The notes beneath the pieces are model-generated. The model was not told the origin of the DNA. It worked only from the letters and a program-made list of their open reading frames with translations, and ran no database searches. A stretch of 64,000 nt of DNA, taken from positions 126,548-190,547 of the forward strand of contig DQFO01000009.1 of the NCBI GenBank assembly GCA_003525075.1, in the 5' to 3' direction. The DNA is from Clostridiales bacterium. Lineage in GTDB: Bacteria > Bacillota > Clostridia > TANB77 > CAG-508. Numbering within the stretch: the stretch's first letter is position 1; each line of letters opens with the position of its first letter. Both the position numbers and the translations under genes were made by a program. Below, piece after piece: positions 26,782-35,584 of this stretch.

Positions 26782-26840
26782 TAAAATACCTCCTATACAT
26801 TTCTAAAATCTTTTGTCTAAGACAAACTAAACTTTTATTA

Positions 26841-26869
26841 ATATATATGGTAATTATTAAGAAATATGA
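26841..26869 (-). promoter_or_regulatory. Sigma-E-like promoter of spoIVA
   Basis: On the minus strand, TCATATT (26869-26863), 13 bases, then CATATATAT (26849-26841). This fits the sigma-E pattern (KMATATT, 13-15 bases, CATANNAT). In B. subtilis spoIVA is transcribed by sigma-E in the mother cell. Confidence 0.6.
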
Positions 26870-26875
26870 TAAGTA

Positions 26876-26904
26876 TTGCAAAAAAAATATAAATATGATA
26901 GAAT
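26876..26904 (+). promoter_or_regulatory. Sigma-A promoter of the UDP-sugar pyrophosphorylase gene
   Basis: TTGCAA (26876-26881), 17 bases, TAGAAT (26899-26904), about 65 bases before the ATG. Divergent from and nearly adjacent to the spoIVA promoter. Confidence 0.6.
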
Positions 26905-26968
26905 TGGGCTATTGGAATACATATAATAAAATAAGAACATTAAGATGAAAAAAAAAGGAGAAAATGTT

Positions 26969-28219
26969 ATGGATAAAAGACAAGAAGCAGAAGAATTATT
27001 AAAAGAATATAAGCAAGAACATATAAACAAATTTATAGATGAAATAGGCGATGAAAAGGCAGAAGAATTGATTGAACAAATACATACAATCGATTTCCAT
27101 CAAATAACAGAATTATATAATAATACTAAGAAAACAATAGAATTTAAAGAAAGTAAAATAGAACCTTTAAAATATTTAGACAAAGCGAAACTTACATTTG
27201 AGCAAACACAAAGATTTGATGAATTAGGTAGTGATGTTGTAAAAAAAGGACAATATGCAGTTGTTACAATGGCAGGTGGTCAAGGAACAAGATTAGGACA
27301 TAATGGACCAAAGGGAACATTCAAATTAGATGTATATGGAAAAGGAAAGTATTTATTTGAAATACTTGTTGACAATTTAAAAGAAGCAAATCAAAAATAT
27401 GGAATAACAATAAATTGGTATATAATGACAAGTAAAGAAAATAATTCAGCAACAGTTGAATTTCTTGAAAAAAATAATTATTTTGGATATGACAAAAATT
27501 TTGTTAAAATATTTACTCAAAGTGAAATGCCATTAATAGATACAGAAGGAAAATTATTAATGGGAAAAGACTATAAAATACGTGAAGCATCTGATGGAAA
27601 TGGTGGAACATATTCTTCATTAAGAAGAAGCGGATGTTTAGCAGATATGAAAGAAAAAGGTATAAAGTGGGTATTTATAGGATCTGTTGATAATGCTTTA
27701 TTAAAAATGGTAGATGTAACATTATTAGGAATGGCAATAGATAAAGGTGTACAAATTGCTTCAAAATCAGTAGTAAAAGCAAATCCACATGAAAGAGTTG
27801 GAGTATTTTGCAAAATGAATGGACACCCAAAAGTAATTGAATATACAGAACTTCCAGAAAAGATGGCAGAAGAAGTTGATTCTGATGGAGAATTAAAATA
27901 TGGAGAATCACATATAATGTGTAATTTATATACAATAGATGCGATTGAAAAAATTAGTAAAGAAACATTAATGTATCATAGTGCATTTAAGAAAAATGCA
28001 TATATTGATGAAAATGGAAAAGAAATTATTCCAACAGAGCCAAATTCATATAAATTTGAATCATTTATTTTTGATGCATTTGAATTTTTTGATGATATTG
28101 CAATATTAAGAGGAAAAAGAGAAGATGATTTTGCACCAGTAAAAAATAAAGATGGTGTTGATAGTCCAAAAACAGCAAAAGAATTATATGAAAAATATTG
28201 GAATAAAATGAAAAAATAA
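26969..28219 (+). CDS. UDPGP-family UTP-sugar-1-phosphate uridylyltransferase
   Basis: A 416-residue nucleotidyltransferase of the eukaryote-type UDPGP/UAP family, not GalU or GlmU: AGGQGTRLGHNGPKGTFKL is the nucleotide loop, followed by TSKENNSATVEFLEKNNYFG and FIGSVDNALLK. Substrate is probably GlcNAc-1-phosphate or glucose-1-phosphate with UTP. Start at the ATG at 26969 after AAAGGAG; the ATG at 26945 overlaps that site. It precedes by 40 bases a beta-helix protein that could complete the GlmU-like function. Confidence 0.85.
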   Translation: MDKRQEAEELLKEYKQEHINKFIDEIGDEKAEELIEQIHTIDFHQITELYNNTKKTIEFKESKIEPLKYLDKAKLTFEQTQRFDELGSDVVKKGQYAVVTMAGGQGTRLGHNGPKGTFKLDVYGKGKYLFEILVDNLKEANQKYGITINWYIMTSKENNSATVEFLEKNNYFGYDKNFVKIFTQSEMPLIDTEGKLLMGKDYKIREASDGNGGTYSSLRRSGCLADMKEKGIKWVFIGSVDNALLKMVDVTLLGMAIDKGVQIASKSVVKANPHERVGVFCKMNGHPKVIEYTELPEKMAEEVDSDGELKYGESHIMCNLYTIDAIEKISKETLMYHSAFKKNAYIDENGKEIIPTEPNSYKFESFIFDAFEFFDDIAILRGKREDDFAPVKNKDGVDSPKTAKELYEKYWNKMKK

Positions 28220-28259
28220 TTGAGTTGAAAAGGTTATTTTTAAAGGAGATAATTTAAGA

Positions 28260-28925
28260 ATGGAAGAATGTAAAATAAAAAATATGTATGATTTGAATCA
28301 TACAATAGCAAAAGAATTATTAGAAAAACATGAATATCCATGGGAAGTATTACCTGAAATTAGTGACTTTATAATAGAACTAGGAAATAAATTAGACAAG
28401 GAAATTTATGAATTAAAAGGTGAAAATATATGGATTGCAAAATCTGCAATAATATATCCATCAGCATATATAAAAGGGCCTGCAATTATTGGAGAAAATG
28501 CAGAAGTAAGACATTGTGCTTTTATTAGAGGAAAAGCTATAGTAGGTAATAATGCAGTTGTTGGAAATTCTACAGAATTAAAAAATGTTATATTATTCGA
28601 TAATGTTCAAGTTCCACATTATAATTATGTTGGAGACTCAATTTTGGGATATAAATCACATATGGGAGCAGGTTCAATAACTTCAAATGTAAAATCTGAT
28701 AAAAAACTTGTTGTTATAAAAAATAAGGAAGAAAAAATTGAAACAGGTTTGAAAAAAATTGGTGCAATGCTTGGAGATGAGGTTGAAATTGGTTGTGGAA
28801 GCGTTTTAAATCCAGGAACAATTATTGGTTCACATACTAATATATATCCACTTTCATCTGTAAGAGGTGTAATTAAAGCAAATTCAATTTATAAAAATCA
28901 AAATGAAATAGTTGATAAAAAATAA
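28260..28925 (+). CDS. Left-handed beta-helix (hexapeptide) acyltransferase-like protein
   Basis: A 221-residue protein: a helical start with PWEVLPEI, then hexapeptide repeats (IAKSAIIYPSAYIKGPAIIG, AVVGNSTELKNVILFDNV, GCGSVLNPGTIIGSHTNIYP) and YKSHMGAGSITSNVKSD, resembling the C-terminal half of GlmU. It may acetylate or bind sugar phosphates. Encoded directly behind the UDPGP-family gene, so together they may give UDP-GlcNAc by a split route (inference). The GlmU catalytic histidine region is not clearly conserved. Confidence 0.75.
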   Translation: MEECKIKNMYDLNHTIAKELLEKHEYPWEVLPEISDFIIELGNKLDKEIYELKGENIWIAKSAIIYPSAYIKGPAIIGENAEVRHCAFIRGKAIVGNNAVVGNSTELKNVILFDNVQVPHYNYVGDSILGYKSHMGAGSITSNVKSDKKLVVIKNKEEKIETGLKKIGAMLGDEVEIGCGSVLNPGTIIGSHTNIYPLSSVRGVIKANSIYKNQNEIVDKK

Positions 28926-28955
28926 GTAGAGATTGTTCTCTACTTATTTTATTTT
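28921..28955. terminator. Bidirectional terminator between the beta-helix gene and mutS2
   Basis: AATAAGTAGAGA (28921-28932) pairs perfectly with TCTCTACTTATT (28937-28948) around TTGT, then TTATTTTT. The stem includes the last codons of both converging genes. Confidence 0.88.
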
Positions 28956-31298
28956 TAAAGTTACTATTGTAACACCCATTTCACCTTCACCAAATGTTCC
29001 CATTCTGTAAGAATCAACATATTTATTTGTTTTTAAATATTTATGAATACCATTTCTTAATGCTCCAGTACCTTTTCCATGAACGATACGAACAGGAGAA
29101 AGTTTTGCCATAAAACAATCATCTAAATATTTATCAACAAGAGGAACAGCTTCATCAACTGTTAAACCAAGTAAGTTAATCTCAGGACTTACAGATTGTG
29201 ATTTTAAATTATTTCTACCAGTGTATGAATAATTATTTGTATTTTTAGATGAAGAAACTTTTTCTTGTAAATATTTAATATCAACTTTAAGCTTCATTGC
29301 ACCTATTTGAACTTGTACTTTATCATCTTTAGAAATATTTGACATTACAATTCCATCAGAATTATAATTTGTAACATATACATTTAATCCAGGTTTTATT
29401 AAATCTCTTTGAATAGGATGTTTAACTTCAATTTCTTTTTTATCAATTTTTGTATTAGAAATTTTTTCATTTAGTTCATTTCTTAATTTATTTGCTTGTG
29501 ATGCAGATTTGCTAGAGTTTATATCTTTTATAATAGAATCAGCAGTTTCTTTTGCATCTAATAATATTTGTTTTGCTTCTAATTTTGCATTTGCAATTAA
29601 TTCTTTTTCTTTATTAATAACATCAGTATTTTGATGTTTTAAAGATTCTTTTAATTCTTTAGCTTCTTGTAAAGCTTGAGAAGTAAGTTCTTTTTCTTTT
29701 TCAATTTCTGATTTTGAATCATAAATATTTTTTAGTAAATCTTCTAAATTAATAGTTTCTTTATCAATCATAGAAGAAGCTCTGTTTATAATTTTTTCGT
29801 CTAAACCTAATTTTCTACTAATAGCAAAAGCATTACTTTTTCCAGGAATACCAACTAATAATTTATAAGTAGGGCGAAGGTTTTCTATATCAAATTCAAC
29901 ACTTGCATTTTTGAAATTAGGTGTAACTAAAGCATATTTTTTTAATTCTTGATAATGTGATGTTGAAACAACAATTGCACCTAATTCAGAAAAATATTGT
30001 AAAATACTTATTGCTAAGTTTGCACCTTCTAATGGGTCTGTACCAGAGCCTAATTCATCAACCAAAATCAAACTATTTTCTGTTGCTTGTGAGGTTATTT
30101 TTACTATATTACTCATGTGTGATGAGAAAGTACTTAAAGATTCACTAATACTTTGTTCATCTCCAATATCTGCAAATATTTGATCAAATACATAAATACT
30201 TGAATGTTCATCAGCTGGGATATTTAATCCACTACAAGCCATTGCAGATAAAAGACCAATTGTTTTTAAAGTAACTGTTTTTCCACCAGTGTTAGGACCT
30301 GTTATAATTAAAACATTAAAATCTTTTCCTAATTCTATTGAAGATGGAACCACCTTTTCTTGGTCGATTAATGGATGACGAGCATTTATTAAATTTATTT
30401 GTTTTTGCTTATTAATTTCAGGAGTAGAACAATTTAAATCGATAGAATAACGAGCTTTTCCAAAAATAAAATCTAATTTTCCAATAAGTTCAGCATTATT
30501 TTGCAATTCTTTCGTATATGGAAAAAGTAATCCACTTAGATTTTGTAAAATTCTTTCAATTTCTTGTTCTTCCTCAATGTGAAGATTTGAAAGTTCATTA
30601 TTTAAATCAAATACAACAAGTGGTTCTATAAATACTGTTGAGCCACTACTTGATACATCATGAACAAATCCTTTTATAGAAGAACGATATTCCTCTTTTA
30701 CAGGGATTACATATCTACCACTACGAATTGTAACAAGATTTTCTCTCATATATTTTGAATATGTTGAAGAGTGTAGAATAACATTTAGTTTTGCTCTAAT
30801 ATCTTGCTCAATTCTTCTTTCTTTTCTTCTGATGTCTTGTAGCTTAGCTGATGCTGTATCTGCTATATTATCTTCATCTATAATTGATCTTGCAAATGTT
30901 GAAACTATACTTTGATTTACATATAAATCATTAAAATAAGGTTCTAATGCAGAAAAATCTGATGTTGATAAAAAATCCTTTGAAAAATATTCTTTTAAAT
31001 CTTCAGCCATTTGTAAAATATTTTGTAATTCAATCAATGCTTTAATGCTTAAAGAACCACAACCATCTAATGTTTTTAAATAAATAGTAATATCAGCTAT
31101 TTCGCCAATTGGTGGAGTACTGTTTCTTTGAATTAATACAACACCTTGACTTGTTTCTTTTAAGCTTTTTTGCACTTCTTGTACATCTTGTGATGGACGT
31201 AAATTAAAAGCATATTTTTTTCCTAAATATGTTTTGCAAAAATGTGCTATTTTTTCTAATATTTTATCATATTCTAGTTTCTTTAAATTGTTGTTCAT
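28944..31298 (-). CDS. mutS2: MutS2 ATPase/endonuclease
   Basis: A 784-residue MutS2: core and clamp helices, P-loop ITGPNTGGKTVTLK, the STFSSHMSNI and DELGSGTDPLEG motifs of the MutS ATPase, a long lysine/glutamate coiled coil, and a C-terminal Smr domain with NLLGLTVDEA and VRIVHGKGTGALR. It lacks the mismatch-reading domain of MutS1. Roles reported for the family are recombination control and resolving collided ribosomes through the Smr nuclease. Transcribed alone. Confidence 0.96.
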   Translation of the reverse strand: MNNNLKKLEYDKILEKIAHFCKTYLGKKYAFNLRPSQDVQEVQKSLKETSQGVVLIQRNSTPPIGEIADITIYLKTLDGCGSLSIKALIELQNILQMAEDLKEYFSKDFLSTSDFSALEPYFNDLYVNQSIVSTFARSIIDEDNIADTASAKLQDIRRKERRIEQDIRAKLNVILHSSTYSKYMRENLVTIRSGRYVIPVKEEYRSSIKGFVHDVSSSGSTVFIEPLVVFDLNNELSNLHIEEEQEIERILQNLSGLLFPYTKELQNNAELIGKLDFIFGKARYSIDLNCSTPEINKQKQINLINARHPLIDQEKVVPSSIELGKDFNVLIITGPNTGGKTVTLKTIGLLSAMACSGLNIPADEHSSIYVFDQIFADIGDEQSISESLSTFSSHMSNIVKITSQATENSLILVDELGSGTDPLEGANLAISILQYFSELGAIVVSTSHYQELKKYALVTPNFKNASVEFDIENLRPTYKLLVGIPGKSNAFAISRKLGLDEKIINRASSMIDKETINLEDLLKNIYDSKSEIEKEKELTSQALQEAKELKESLKHQNTDVINKEKELIANAKLEAKQILLDAKETADSIIKDINSSKSASQANKLRNELNEKISNTKIDKKEIEVKHPIQRDLIKPGLNVYVTNYNSDGIVMSNISKDDKVQVQIGAMKLKVDIKYLQEKVSSSKNTNNYSYTGRNNLKSQSVSPEINLLGLTVDEAVPLVDKYLDDCFMAKLSPVRIVHGKGTGALRNGIHKYLKTNKYVDSYRMGTFGEGEMGVTIVTLKIK

Positions 31299-31401
31299 TT
31301 CTACCTAAATCCTCTTTTCAAATTCAATATATTTATTATGCCACAAATGGTAAGAAAATTCAAGGAATATTGTGATTTTATTTATCATAAAATCAATTGA
31401 G

Positions 31402-32241
31402 GTGATTGCAATAAAAACATATTATATAGAAAAAATGGATAAGCACAAAATAATAGGCAGAAAAATACAATTTGAAAATGATAATATTAAAATATACATG
31501 GATTTAAAAAAAGGAAAAAATACACGAAAATTAGTAAAAAGATTATTATTAAATGAAACAAATAACGTTGTGATTGATAAAGAACTTATAACATGTGAAA
31601 AATTGATAAATTTATTAAGAGCAAATGACATAAAAATATTTGATGGAAAATGGCTTGAAAAGTATTTAATTTTAGATATTTTAGAATATATTATAAATAA
31701 AAAACAGATAATAAAAGCTGAAACAGAAATTGCAATAACTGCAAATGAAATTACAGATTTATTAATTGAAATGATAAAAATATTATCAAAACAATATAAA
31801 AAATTAACTATTGTTACAAATCATATAGAAAAATTAAGAAAAATAGAAAAAGAAATCAAAGAAAAAGAAGGCATATTAATAATTTTATCAAATAATAAAA
31901 ATAAAAGCCTTTTGAAATCACAAGTTATTATAAATATGGATTTTAATCAAGAATTAATTAATCAATATAAAATATATGAAGAAGCAATTATAATAAATGC
32001 AGAAGAAAACATAAAAATAGAGGCAATTCGTTTTAATGGTATTGTTATAAATGACTATGAGATTGAAATTGGAAGAAAAGAATTTATATGGAGAGATGGA
32101 ATCGAAAAATATAGACAAAGAGATTTGATAGAAGCAGAGTTATATGTTAGGGATACATATAAAAATATAAGAAAAAAAATACAAAAAAATAATATTAAGA
32201 TAAAAGAATTATATGGTATAAATGGAATTGTAAAAATATAG
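31402..32241 (+). CDS. Unknown cytoplasmic protein, start codon unclear
   Basis: A roughly 280-residue lysine/isoleucine-rich protein with alternating alpha/beta pattern. It reads KTYYIEKMDKHKIIGRKIQF at the start, GILIILSNNKNKSLLKSQVI in the middle and GIVINDYEIEIGRKEFIWRD near the end. No membrane segment or recognised motif. GAGGTG at 31399-31404 is a good ribosome site but the codon six bases later is ATA (31411); a GTG at 31402 overlaps it and the first ATG (31435) has none. Coordinates use the GTG. Its position divergent from mutS2 gives no function. A Rossmann-like fold is a guess. Confidence 0.55.
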   Translation: MIAIKTYYIEKMDKHKIIGRKIQFENDNIKIYMDLKKGKNTRKLVKRLLLNETNNVVIDKELITCEKLINLLRANDIKIFDGKWLEKYLILDILEYIINKKQIIKAETEIAITANEITDLLIEMIKILSKQYKKLTIVTNHIEKLRKIEKEIKEKEGILIILSNNKNKSLLKSQVIINMDFNQELINQYKIYEEAIIINAEENIKIEAIRFNGIVINDYEIEIGRKEFIWRDGIEKYRQRDLIEAELYVRDTYKNIRKKIQKNNIKIKELYGINGIVKI

Positions 32242-32242
32242 A

Positions 32243-32271
32243 TTGACATAATTTTGATTGAGAGATATAAT
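32243..32271 (+). promoter_or_regulatory. Consensus sigma-A promoter of the DHH-DHHA2 gene
   Basis: TTGACA (32243-32248), 17 bases, TATAAT (32266-32271), followed within 40 bases by AGGAGG and the ATG at 32311. Confidence 0.88.
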
Positions 32272-32310
32272 ACTAATATTGAAATTTTTTAACTATAGGA
32301 GGTATTGGTT

Positions 32311-33258
32311 ATGGTAACAATTGGTGCAAATCAAAATCTGGAAAAAATTAAAGAGGAAGTTCTGGCATTTGCAGAAAGGATGAAAGATCGGGAACTGGTA
32401 ATATTAGGACATGATAATATTGATGTTGATGCAGTATTATCAGGAATACTTCTTTCTAAACTTTTTAACTATCTTAAAATCAAAAATCATTTTTATATTT
32501 TGGAATCTGTAAAAGAAGGTGAAACATACAATATTGTAAAAGGATTATTTGGAATTGATATGAAACAGTTCGAAAAAATCGGAGAGAATGAAAAGAGACT
32601 TTTGTTTTTGGAAGATCACTTCGAAACTGTACATGCAGGTAAAATTATTGGGTGTATTGATCATCATCCGACTAGTAGAGAAGTTAAATATGACTTTATG
32701 TATAAAAGAAATTCTTGTGCAGCAGCATATTTGATTTATGAAATTATGCAATTAGTTGGATATAAACCTAGTGCTGAAGAAGCAAAGATGATTATTGTTT
32801 CTATGATGGTTGATACGACATCTTTTAAGAGCTCTAAAACTATCATGGAAGAAGTTGAAGTGGCAAAAAAATTGGCATATGAGTATGAATTGGATTATGA
32901 TTATCTGATTAAATATTGTTTGTGTTTAACTCCAATTGACAAAATGACTGTTGAGGAGATTATTACAAATGGTCAAAAATATTATGATTATTATGGGTAT
33001 AAAGTAAGTTCTGCATATTTGCAACTTTATGAAAAGCCCAGTGATAGTATTGTGAACGATGTTTGGATTAAGGCATTAAGAGAAAAAATTAAGGAATGCC
33101 ATTTAGAAATGTATGTATTTATTATTTTTGAGATGGAGAAAGATAAAACATATGAAATTCGTGTTACAGAAAATGGTGTAAAAAAATTTGAGTATCCTAA
33201 AATCTTGTCGAGAGGAAAAGATATTATGCCTGTTGTAGAAAAAGTTTTTGCAAACTAA
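32311..33258 (+). CDS. DHH-DHHA2 phosphoesterase, family II pyrophosphatase-like
   Basis: A 315-residue DHH-superfamily hydrolase: GHDNIDVDA (33-41) and IDHHPTS (DHH at 117-119) with SCAAAYLIYEIM form the metal site, and the C-terminal domain (about 205-315) looks like DHHA2. That architecture is shared by family II inorganic pyrophosphatase and PRUNE/PPX1 exopolyphosphatase; the sequence differs enough from PpaC (GHxxPD) that I leave the substrate open. Start at the ATG at 32311 after AGGAGG; a TTG at 32305 is too close. Own promoter and terminator, and codon use less AT-biased than its neighbours. Confidence 0.78.
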   Translation: MVTIGANQNLEKIKEEVLAFAERMKDRELVILGHDNIDVDAVLSGILLSKLFNYLKIKNHFYILESVKEGETYNIVKGLFGIDMKQFEKIGENEKRLLFLEDHFETVHAGKIIGCIDHHPTSREVKYDFMYKRNSCAAAYLIYEIMQLVGYKPSAEEAKMIIVSMMVDTTSFKSSKTIMEEVEVAKKLAYEYELDYDYLIKYCLCLTPIDKMTVEEIITNGQKYYDYYGYKVSSAYLQLYEKPSDSIVNDVWIKALREKIKECHLEMYVFIIFEMEKDKTYEIRVTENGVKKFEYPKILSRGKDIMPVVEKVFAN

Positions 33259-33279
33259 AAAGAACAGAAAGTAGAAAGT

Positions 33280-33321
33280 CCTCTAGTACAAAATCTAATT
33301 AATGAGAGTTTGTACTAGGGG
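33280..33321. terminator. Terminator between the DHHA2 gene and the DUF6774 gene
   Basis: CCTCTAGTACAAA (33280-33292) pairs with TTTGTACTAGGGG (33309-33321). A T-run follows on the plus strand after GCAC; weaker on the minus strand. Confidence 0.75.
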
Positions 33322-33482
33322 CACTTTTTGTCTAGTAAATCTTTATTAGCTAATATTGTTGCTAGAGAATCACCTAATTGAGTAAAAACAGCTGCTAAAA
33401 CAGCCAATTCTTCATTATCATAACTATTAGAAATTAAACAAGATAAAAAAGATACTAAAGTAACTAGTTCACATGAATTCAT
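33315..33482 (-). CDS. DUF6774-like small protein, 55 residues
   Basis: A 55-residue protein, MNSCELVTLVSFLSCLISNS then YDNEELAVLAAVFTQLGDSL and a short charged tail. The CELVTLVS...EELAVLAAVFTQLGDSLATI pattern fits the small DUF6774 family of Firmicutes as I remember it. Start at an ATG (33482) nine bases after AGGAG; the longer upstream ORF has no site. Function unknown; helical and perhaps membrane-associated. Confidence 0.65.
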   Translation of the reverse strand: MNSCELVTLVSFLSCLISNSYDNEELAVLAAVFTQLGDSLATILANKDLLDKKCP

Positions 33483-33554
33483 AATATTCTCCTGAAATAG
33501 TGTATGTGAAATATGTAAAAATGTTATTATGTAGTAAAAAATTTCGCAAAACTC

Positions 33555-33583
33555 TTGCATTATTTGGAAAAATAGGGTATAAT
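33555..33583 (+). promoter_or_regulatory. Sigma-A promoter of the rimP-nusA-infB operon
   Basis: TTGCAT (33555-33560), 17 bases, TATAAT (33578-33583), about 85 bases before rimP. Confidence 0.75.
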
Positions 33584-33607
33584 AATAAAGTACTAAAAAG
33601 AACGGAG

Positions 33608-33632
33608 AAGAGTAGGAACAAATCCTACTCTT
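33608..33632 (+). promoter_or_regulatory. Leader hairpin of the nusA operon, possible attenuator
   Basis: AAGAGTAGGA (33608-33617) pairs perfectly with TCCTACTCTT (33623-33632) around ACAAA. The T-run is short, so it could be a NusA-sensitive pause or attenuator; nusA operons are often autoregulated at such sites. Confidence 0.5.
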
Positions 33633-33673
33633 TACTTGTACCAAAAGTTCATAAATAAAAAAAGGAGGAGCTT

Positions 33674-34129
33674 ATGGCAAAAATAGAAGAAAAAGTCGAG
33701 CAACTAGTAAAAGATCCAATCGAAAAATTAGGATATAGCTTATATGATGTAGAATATGTAAAAGAAGGACCAGAATATTATTTAAGAATATATATAGATA
33801 AAGAATCAGGAATAGACTTAAATGATTGTGAAAAAGTAAGTAATGAGATAAATGAAATATTAGATAAAGCAGATTACATAAAAGAACAATACTATTTAGA
33901 AGTATCATCACCAGGAATAGAAAGAAAATTAAGAAAAGATAAACACTTAGAACAAAACATTTCAAAAAATGTAGAAATAAAATTATTTAAGAAAGATAAC
34001 AATGGAAAAAAAGAATATACAGGAAAACTAAAAGCATTTAATCAAGAAGAAATAATAATAGAAACAGATAAAGAAATTGCAATAGAAAGAAAAAATATAG
34101 CACAAATAAAAACAATATATGAATGGTAA
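33674..34129 (+). CDS. rimP: Ribosome maturation factor RimP
   Basis: A 151-residue RimP with the N-terminal alpha/beta domain (YDVEYVKEGPEYYLRIYIDK, DLNDCEKVSNEINEIL, YYLEVSSPGIERKL) and the C-terminal SH3-like barrel. It assists 30S assembly. First gene of the operon and immediately before nusA, the standard order. Ribosome site AAAGGAGGAG. Confidence 0.96.
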   Translation: MAKIEEKVEQLVKDPIEKLGYSLYDVEYVKEGPEYYLRIYIDKESGIDLNDCEKVSNEINEILDKADYIKEQYYLEVSSPGIERKLRKDKHLEQNISKNVEIKLFKKDNNGKKEYTGKLKAFNQEEIIIETDKEIAIERKNIAQIKTIYEW

Positions 34130-34156
34130 ATAAAAAGGAAAGGATGATAAAGAAAA

Positions 34157-35284
34157 ATGAAAGCAATAGATAATAAAGAATTAATAATAGCTTTAGAAGA
34201 ATTAGAAAAGGAAAAAGGAATCAAAAAGGAGGAACTTTTAGAATCAATAAGAACAGCATTAATCACAGCATATAAAAGAAATTTTGATGCATTAGAAAAT
34301 GTCGATGTAAAAATGGATGAACAAACAGGAGCAACACATGTATATGCAATAAAAGAAGTAATGGAAAGAGCAAATGATGATGCATTAGAAATAAGTTTAG
34401 AAGATGCAAGAAAAATTAATAAAGAACTAAATTTAGGAGATAGTGTAGAAGTTGAAATTGTTCCAAGAGATTTTGGAAGAATTGCAGCACAAACAGCAAA
34501 ACAGGTAATAATCCAAAAATTAAGAGAAACAGAAAGAAACATGATATTTAACGAATATAATGAAAGAAAAGGTGAAATAGTAACAGGATTAGTACAAAAA
34601 GCTGATAATCATATTGTAGTATTAGACTTAGGAAAACTAGAAGGAATAATGTTATCAAAAGATCAAATACCAACAGAACACTATAAAGTAAATGACAAAA
34701 TAAAAGCATATGTTGTAGATGTAGAAAGAGGAGAAAAAGGAGCACCACAAGCAATAGTATCAAGAACACATCCAGACTTTGTAAGAAAACTATTAGAATT
34801 TGAAATACCAGAAATATATGAAGGATTAATTGAAATAAAAAGTGTTGCAAGAGATCCAGGACAAAGATGTAAAGTTGCAGTATATTCACAAAATGAAAAT
34901 ATAGATCCAGTAGGATCATGTGTTGGTCAAAAAGGAATACGTATACAAAATGTAATAAATGAATTAAATGGTGAAAAAATAGATGTTATAGAATGGAATC
35001 CAGATCCAAGTACATTTTTAGCATCAGCATTATTACCTGCTCAAATAATGGCAGTAGATATAAAAGAAGAAGAAAAGTTTGCACAAGTAATAGTTCAAGA
35101 TGATCAATTATCATTAGCAATAGGAAAATCTGGTCAAAATGTAAGACTTGCAGCAAAATTAACTGGTTGGAAAATAGACATAAAAACAGAAACACAATTC
35201 AGAGAATTACTTGCTCAAAAAACAGAAGAACCAGAAAAAGAGGAAAGCGAATCAAAAGAAGTTCAAGAAAATGTAGAAGAATAA
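34157..35284 (+). CDS. nusA: Transcription termination/antitermination factor NusA
   Basis: A 375-residue NusA: N-terminal RNA-polymerase-binding domain (1-125), S1 domain (about 130-200), then KH1 and KH2 (GQRCKVAVYSQNENIDPVGS, VGQKGIRIQNVINELNGEKI, AIGKSGQNVRLAAKLTGWKI). Ends with a short acidic tail and lacks the C-terminal repeats of E. coli, as in other Firmicutes. It modulates pausing and termination. Confidence 0.98.
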   Translation: MKAIDNKELIIALEELEKEKGIKKEELLESIRTALITAYKRNFDALENVDVKMDEQTGATHVYAIKEVMERANDDALEISLEDARKINKELNLGDSVEVEIVPRDFGRIAAQTAKQVIIQKLRETERNMIFNEYNERKGEIVTGLVQKADNHIVVLDLGKLEGIMLSKDQIPTEHYKVNDKIKAYVVDVERGEKGAPQAIVSRTHPDFVRKLLEFEIPEIYEGLIEIKSVARDPGQRCKVAVYSQNENIDPVGSCVGQKGIRIQNVINELNGEKIDVIEWNPDPSTFLASALLPAQIMAVDIKEEEKFAQVIVQDDQLSLAIGKSGQNVRLAAKLTGWKIDIKTETQFRELLAQKTEEPEKEESESKEVQENVEE

Positions 35285-35302
35285 AATCTTAGGAGGATTA
35301 AA

Positions 35303-35584
35303 TTGACAAATTTACCACAAAGAAGTTGTGTTATATGTAGAGCACAGAAAAATAAAAATGAGTTATTAAGAATAGTTAAAAATAAAGATAATATAGTAAA
35401 AGTAGATGAAAGAGGAAAAGAATCTGGAAGAGGAGCTTATATTTGCTATAATTTAGAGTGTTTAGAAAAAGCAAAGAAGAGTAAAAGGATTGAAAAAAGT
35501 TTAGAAACACCAATAAGTGAAGAAATATATTCTCAAATCGAAAATATTATAAAAAAACAAAGTGGGGGTGATGTTATTGGGTAA
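35303..35584 (+). CDS. ylxR: YlxR-family RNA-binding protein
   Basis: A 93-residue protein with the YlxR features [19 protein letters not shown], the GRGAYIC pocket and a lysine-rich helix. Starts with TTG (35303) after AGGAGG. YlxR lies between nusA and infB in most Firmicutes; it has been linked to RNase P regulation. Its stop codon overlaps the start of infB. Confidence 0.92.
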   Translation: MTNLPQRSCVICRAQKNKNELLRIVKNKDNIVKVDERGKESGRGAYICYNLECLEKAKKSKRIEKSLETPISEEIYSQIENIIKKQSGGDVIG

